64,000 bases of DNA. Origin: Profundibacterium mesophilum KAUST100406-0324. GTDB lineage: Bacteria > Pseudomonadota > Alphaproteobacteria > Rhodobacterales > Rhodobacteraceae. The stretch spans positions 1-64,000 of the forward strand of contig NZ_APKE01000020.1 in assembly GCF_009835145.1 (NCBI RefSeq), written 5' to 3'. Below the pieces are notes generated by a model. That model saw nothing but the letters and a program-made list of their open reading frames with translations, made no database searches and was not told the DNA's origin. Below, piece by piece: positions 60,272-64,000 of the stretch (the stretch's first letter is position 1; the number at the start of each line of letters is the position of its first letter). Made by a program: the position numbers and the translations under genes.

Positions 60272-61297
60272 ATGAAATACAGGCAACTTGGGCAGTCTGG
60301 CCTTTACGTGTCGGAGCTGACGCTCGGCACCATGACCTTCGACAACGAGGGCGGCAGCTATGCGGGCATCATGGGCGCCACGGGGCAGGAGCTGGCCACG
60401 CGCATGGTCGATCTGTCGATCGAGGCGGGGATCAACATCTTCGACACGGCCAACGTCTACAGCTCGGGCGTCTCCGAGGAGATGCTCGGCCGCGCGCTGG
60501 GTGCCCGGCGCAAGGACATGCTGATCGCCACCAAGCTTGCCAGCACCCTGAGCACCGGGCCGAACGATCTGGGCAGCAGCCGGCTCGCCATCATGCGCGA
60601 GGTCGAGGCAAGTCTGAAGCGGCTCGGCACCGATTACATCGACCTCTATCAGGTCCATACCTTCGATTATACCACCCCGCTCGAAGAGACGCTGCGCGCG
60701 CTGGATGACCTCGTGCGGCAGGGCAAGGTGCGCTATATCGGCCTGTCGAACTTCGCCGGCTGGCAGATCGCCAAGGCAGACGGGCTGGCGCGGCAGCTGG
60801 GCTGCGAACGCTTCGTCTCCGCGCAATCCTATTACAGCCTCGTGGGACGCGAGCTGGAACGGGAGATCCTCCCGGCGGTGCGCGATCTCGGGCTCGGCAC
60901 CTTTATCTACAGCCCGCTCGCAAGCGGCTTTCTGAGCGGCAAGTACGCCCGTGACGGCGAAGCCGCGGGCCGGCGCTCGGGCTTCGACTTTCCCCCGGTC
61001 GACAAGGATCAGGGCTTCGGCATCCTCGATGTGCTGGCCGGGATCGCCGAGGCGAAGAACGCCTCGGTCGCGCAGGTCGCCCTGGCTTGGCTGCTGCACA
61101 AGCCGGGCGTGACCAGCGTGATCGTCGGCGCGCGCAAGCAAGAGCAGTTGGTCGATAATCTCGGGGCTGCCGATATCGCGCTGGGCGACGAGGAGATGGC
61201 GCGGCTCGACGCGGTCAGCGCGCTGAGGCCCGAATATCCCGGCTACCTGCCACGGATGCGGCGCGGCGACAGCCTCTTCGCCCGCCGCGCCGGCTGA
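60272..61297 (+). CDS. aldo/keto reductase
   Basis: A 341-aa NADPH-type aldo/keto reductase of the YajO/Kv-beta-like class. The catalytic set is visible: Asp and Tyr in IFDTANVYSSGVSEEMLG, Lys in DMLIATKLAS, and His in YQVHTFDYTTPLEE. Other family signs are LSNFAGWQIAKADG and the end SVIVGARKQEQLVDNL. ATG 60272 is used; a GTG at 60269 is adjacent. It is divergent from the TetR gene and downstream of its operators. The SDR gene follows 54 bases later on the same strand, likely in one transcript. Confidence 0.92.
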   Translation: MKYRQLGQSGLYVSELTLGTMTFDNEGGSYAGIMGATGQELATRMVDLSIEAGINIFDTANVYSSGVSEEMLGRALGARRKDMLIATKLASTLSTGPNDLGSSRLAIMREVEASLKRLGTDYIDLYQVHTFDYTTPLEETLRALDDLVRQGKVRYIGLSNFAGWQIAKADGLARQLGCERFVSAQSYYSLVGRELEREILPAVRDLGLGTFIYSPLASGFLSGKYARDGEAAGRRSGFDFPPVDKDQGFGILDVLAGIAEAKNASVAQVALAWLLHKPGVTSVIVGARKQEQLVDNLGAADIALGDEEMARLDAVSALRPEYPGYLPRMRRGDSLFARRAG

Positions 61298-61351
61298 GCA
61301 CGCTCAAGGACAACCGGCATCCGGCCGCCACCGCATCGAAGGATCAAGACG

Positions 61352-62299
61352 ATGGAACAGACCCAATTCGGACCCGAGGGTTGGACGCCGGGCCGCCTCG
61401 GCACCCTTTCCGGCAAGACCTATGTCATTACCGGCGCCAATGCCGGGGCGGGCTTTCAGGCCGCGCGCATCCTGCTGGGCAAGGGCGCCCGGGTCGTGAT
61501 GCTCAACCGAAGCGCCGAGAAATCCGCCGCGGCCGTTCAGGAGCTCAAACAGGAATTCGGCACGGATGCCGAGATTGGCTTCGTCCGGATGGACCTGGCT
61601 GAACAGGCCTCGGTGCGCGCCGCCGCCCGAGAGGTGCTGAGGACCGTGCCGCGCATCGACGCGCTGATCTGCAACGCGGCCATTGCGCAGGTGCCGACGC
61701 GCAAGCTCACGCCGGACGGCTTCGAGAGTCAGCTCGGCACCAACCATTACGGTCATTTCACCCTGTGCGGGATGCTCTTCGACCGCATCGAGGAGACGCG
61801 GGGCCGGATCGTGGTCGTGGCGAGCCTCGGGTACAAGATGGGCCTGCGCACCATCCGTTTCGACGACATGAACTGGGAGAAGGGCTACAGCGCGAACCCC
61901 GCCTACAGCCAGAGCAAGCTGGCACAGATGATGTTCGCCTACGAGCTTCAGGACCGGGTGAGCGCCGCGGGCCGCGCCGTCGAGATCCGTGTCTGCCATC
62001 CCGGTTCCTCGCGCACCTCGCTCATCACCACCAGCGGCGGTTGGGGCACCCGGATCATGTTCAAGCTGATGTCGCTCTCGCCCATGGTGCAGTCGGCCGA
62101 GAAGGGCGCCTACCCGGAAGTCATGTGCGCCACGCAGGACGGGCTTGCGGAGCGTGCGCTCTACGGGCCCACCGGGCGGATGGAATGGGTGGGTCCGGTC
62201 GGGCGCGGCACGCTGGAGCCCCACGCCCATGACAAGCCGGTCATGGTCCGGCTCTGGGAGCGCTCGGAGCGGGACACAGGCTTCACCTGGTCGCTGTGA
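61352..62299 (+). CDS. SDR family oxidoreductase
   Basis: A 315-aa short-chain dehydrogenase close in form to the retinol dehydrogenase/WWOX-like group: VITGANAGAGFQAARILL (cofactor loop, GxxxGxG), IDALICNAAIAQVP (NAAxx), VVVASLGYKMG (catalytic Ser), and YSQSKLAQMMFAYEL (YxxxK). The C-terminal part contains VRVCHPGSSRTSL-like PG motif (EIRVCHPGSSRTSL). Substrate unknown. It follows the aldo/keto reductase with no terminator in between and precedes a hairpin. Confidence 0.9.
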   Translation: MEQTQFGPEGWTPGRLGTLSGKTYVITGANAGAGFQAARILLGKGARVVMLNRSAEKSAAAVQELKQEFGTDAEIGFVRMDLAEQASVRAAAREVLRTVPRIDALICNAAIAQVPTRKLTPDGFESQLGTNHYGHFTLCGMLFDRIEETRGRIVVVASLGYKMGLRTIRFDDMNWEKGYSANPAYSQSKLAQMMFAYELQDRVSAAGRAVEIRVCHPGSSRTSLITTSGGWGTRIMFKLMSLSPMVQSAEKGAYPEVMCATQDGLAERALYGPTGRMEWVGPVGRGTLEPHAHDKPVMVRLWERSERDTGFTWSL

Positions 62300-62324
62300 C
62301 CCCGCCTCCGCCTTCTTGCCGTCC

Positions 62325-62355
62325 CCACGGGGGCAGCCCCTCGTCGCCCCCGTGG
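62325..62355 (+). terminator. hairpin after the SDR gene
   Basis: CCACGGGGGC (62325-62334) and GCCCCCGTGG (62346-62355) are perfect 10-base arms with an 11-base loop, 26 bases after the SDR stop. No T-run follows. No gene lies in 62,300-62,556. Confidence 0.5.
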
Positions 62356-62556
62356 CGGCAGGGGAGGCTGGCCATGGACGGCGCGGCGGCCGCCGGCGAC
62401 CGGGCGCGGGGCTGCTCCCGCCCGGCCCGGCCCGGCAGAACCCGGCGCGGGCGGGCCGCGATCTTTCGGGCAGATCCGTGCCATTCGCCGTGACGGCCGC
62501 CCCAAGGCTCCGCCCGCCGGCGAATGCGCCTTGGGTTGCCGGAGCGCCGTGGTTTC

Positions 62557-63372
62557 CTATCGCCGCGGCGGCAGGTGATCGGCGATGAGCCCCTCGATCG
62601 CCTCGACGATGACGCGTACCCGCTCGCGATCCCCGGCCTCCGCCTGGGGTTGTGCGAAACGCCCGGCGTCATTGTCGAAATACCGGCCCGAGGCGCCGGC
62701 GAAGGCGTCCGACAGGGCCGCGCGCACAAGGATATCGGCGCCGATGCCGATATCGTTTCCGGCAACGCCGAAGCCCTCCTTGACCATGCGGGTCGCAAGG
62801 AGCGAGCCGGGGTTCACGGCCACGGTGACCGGACCGTCGGGGCCGAGCTCGGCGGCAAGGGCCTGCGACCAGATCGTCAGGGCGAGCTTGCTCTGCGCAT
62901 AGGCGTCCATCGCGGCGAGGGGGCGCCCATCCGTCAGCGCGCCGAGATCGACCGGCGCCTGCGCGGCCGATGAAAGATGGATGATGCGTCCGCCGGCGGG
63001 GATCGACGGCAGCAGGCGGCGGGTCAGAAGGGCGGGGGCAAGGGTGTTGACCGCAAAACGCAGATCGAGCCCGCCCGGCAGGCGCGCATCCGCGCTCTTG
63101 AGCACGCCGGCATTGTTGATCAGCACGTCGAGGCGGTCATGACGCGCGGCAACCTTCTCGGCCAGGCCGGCCACTTCGCCAAGCTGCGACATCTCGGCGC
63201 GATAGGTCTCGACCGGGCCGGCGCCGGCGATTGCGCGCAGCTCCGAGGCCGCCGCATCGAGCTTGCCCGGATCGCGGCCATGCAAGAGCAGGTGATGGCC
63301 CTCGGTGGCGAGGCGGCGGGCCGTCTCGCGGCCGATGCCGTCGCTCGCTCCGGTGATCAGGATGGTCTTCAT
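62557..63372 (-). CDS. SDR family NAD(P)-dependent oxidoreductase
   Basis: A 271-aa classical/extended short-chain dehydrogenase. It starts MKTILITGASDGIGRETARR (TGxxxGxG), then LDVLINNAGVL (NNAG), IIHLSSAAQAPVD (Ser), and AYAQSKLALTIW (YxxxK). VAVNPGSLLATRM is the PG motif after the active site. Its partner on the same strand lies upstream, the quinone-oxidoreductase-like gene, with a G-rich hairpin (63413-63430) between them. Substrate unknown. A long plus-strand frame over the same bases is a shadow. Confidence 0.92.
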   Translation of the reverse strand: MKTILITGASDGIGRETARRLATEGHHLLLHGRDPGKLDAAASELRAIAGAGPVETYRAEMSQLGEVAGLAEKVAARHDRLDVLINNAGVLKSADARLPGGLDLRFAVNTLAPALLTRRLLPSIPAGGRIIHLSSAAQAPVDLGALTDGRPLAAMDAYAQSKLALTIWSQALAAELGPDGPVTVAVNPGSLLATRMVKEGFGVAGNDIGIGADILVRAALSDAFAGASGRYFDNDAGRFAQPQAEAGDRERVRVIVEAIEGLIADHLPPRR

Positions 63373-63521
63373 GTCGGTCTCCTCGGCAGGCGGGGCGCGG
63401 CGAAGGCCGCAAGGGGGGATTTCGCCCCCCGGCGCGGGCCGATCGTGGCCGGCCCCGGGGGGTCATCGTCGCGCTCGGGCGGCGCGCCTGGTGCGGCGGG
63501 GCCGCCGCGGGGCAGGGCGGC

Positions 63522-64000
63522 CTAGAATCCGCCGAGCACCTGCTTGCCGATCACCCGGCCGCTCTCCTGGCGTTCATGGGCGGCGCGCAGCCTCCCGGCC
63601 TCCAGCGGCCCGAGCCGCTGGGTGACGGTCGAGAGCAGGGTGCCGTCGTCGATCATCTGCGATACCCGGTTCAGCAGATCGCGCTGCGCGGCGATGTCCT
63701 CGGTGCCGAACATCGAGCGGGTGAACATGAATTCCCAGGAGATGGTCAGCGCCTTGGGCTTGCCCGGCTTGATGTCGAAATCCTTCGGATCGTCGATCAG
63801 CGTGACATGCCCGCGCGGGGCGATCAGCGCGACGATCTGCTCCCAGTGCTGCCCGGTGGCCGTCAGGGCCGCGACATAGCGCGGCGCGAGACCGAGCGCG
63901 CTCACCTGCGCGGCAAGCGGTTCGCGGTGGTCGATCACGTGATCGGCGCCCATCTTGCGCACCCATGCGCGCGTCTCGTCGCGCGAGGCGGTGGCGATCA
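63522..64000 (-). CDS. zinc-binding/quinone oxidoreductase-like protein, 5' end cut off
   Basis: Partial gene: the stop codon is at 63522 and the coding sequence continues past the window edge at 64000. The visible C-terminal 159 codons show the end of a medium-chain dehydrogenase ([16 protein letters not shown], the segment after the Rossmann motif, then [19 protein letters not shown] and a closing [13 protein letters not shown]). This is the zeta-crystallin or NADPH:quinone reductase type, whose members lack catalytic zinc. Orientation and spacing suggest an operon with the SDR gene downstream. Confidence 0.85.
   Translation of the reverse strand, partial: IATASRDETRAWVRKMGADHVIDHREPLAAQVSALGLAPRYVAALTATGQHWEQIVALIAPRGHVTLIDDPKDFDIKPGKPKALTISWEFMFTRSMFGTEDIAAQRDLLNRVSQMIDDGTLLSTVTQRLGPLEAGRLRAAHERQESGRVIGKQVLGGF

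Overview
The window reads as chromosome of an alphaproteobacterium, most likely a Rhodobacteraceae member. The grounds are the dnaA-dnaN-recF-gyrB block next to rpsT, a petP/petR-type MarR plus response-regulator pair, a BioMNY-type biotin transporter, a complex I NDUFA9-like protein, and very GC-rich codon use with dense 4-nt gene overlaps. No species name can be given from sequence alone.

Bases 1 to about 8,220 are a foreign-looking island with lower GC and different codon use, ending at a tRNA-Leu(CAG). It carries a DUF3644 protein with an Rx4H (HEPN-like) motif, a D5/SF3-type primase-helicase (DUF5906-like) preceded by 19-bp repeats and a palindrome, degraded sequence, and a restriction-modification set. 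That set is a Vsr mismatch endonuclease, a Cfr10I/Bse634I-like restriction enzyme and a divergent cytosine-5 methyltransferase. A palindrome in the R-M intergenic region sits inside both predicted promoters. No integrase lies in the window, so the far end of the island must be before base 1.

From 8.5 to 36.6 kb the content is housekeeping: a complex I-associated SDR, uppP, gltD-gltB, mtgA, a GST, queG, an App1-type phosphatase, a DMT transporter, bioM-bioN-bioY plus a nitroreductase, an unusual thiolase/AMP-ligase pair with altered catalytic motifs, ilvE, petP-petR, an HDAC-like deacetylase-xseB-ispA-dxs operon (MEP isoprenoid supply), and a minus-strand cluster (epimerase, DUF1810, class II aldolase).

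From 36.7 to 56 kb come topoisomerase IB, amn, a 14-bp minisatellite, HU, a class III aminotransferase/kinase pair resembling the hydroxylysine or ethanolamine-phosphate phospho-lyase system, idi-ubiB-ubiE (isoprenoid and quinone synthesis), mutM, an enoyl-CoA hydratase, rpsT and its terminator, then dnaA, dnaN, recF, a LysE exporter, a pentapeptide-repeat protein and gyrB. Four GANTC sites lie in 84 bp upstream of dnaA.

From 56.3 kb to the end is an accessory redox region: a YHYH protein, two TetR regulators each divergent from an oxidoreductase (zinc-type dehydrogenase; aldo/keto reductase) with clear palindromic operators, two SDRs, and a truncated quinone-oxidoreductase-like gene running off the window.
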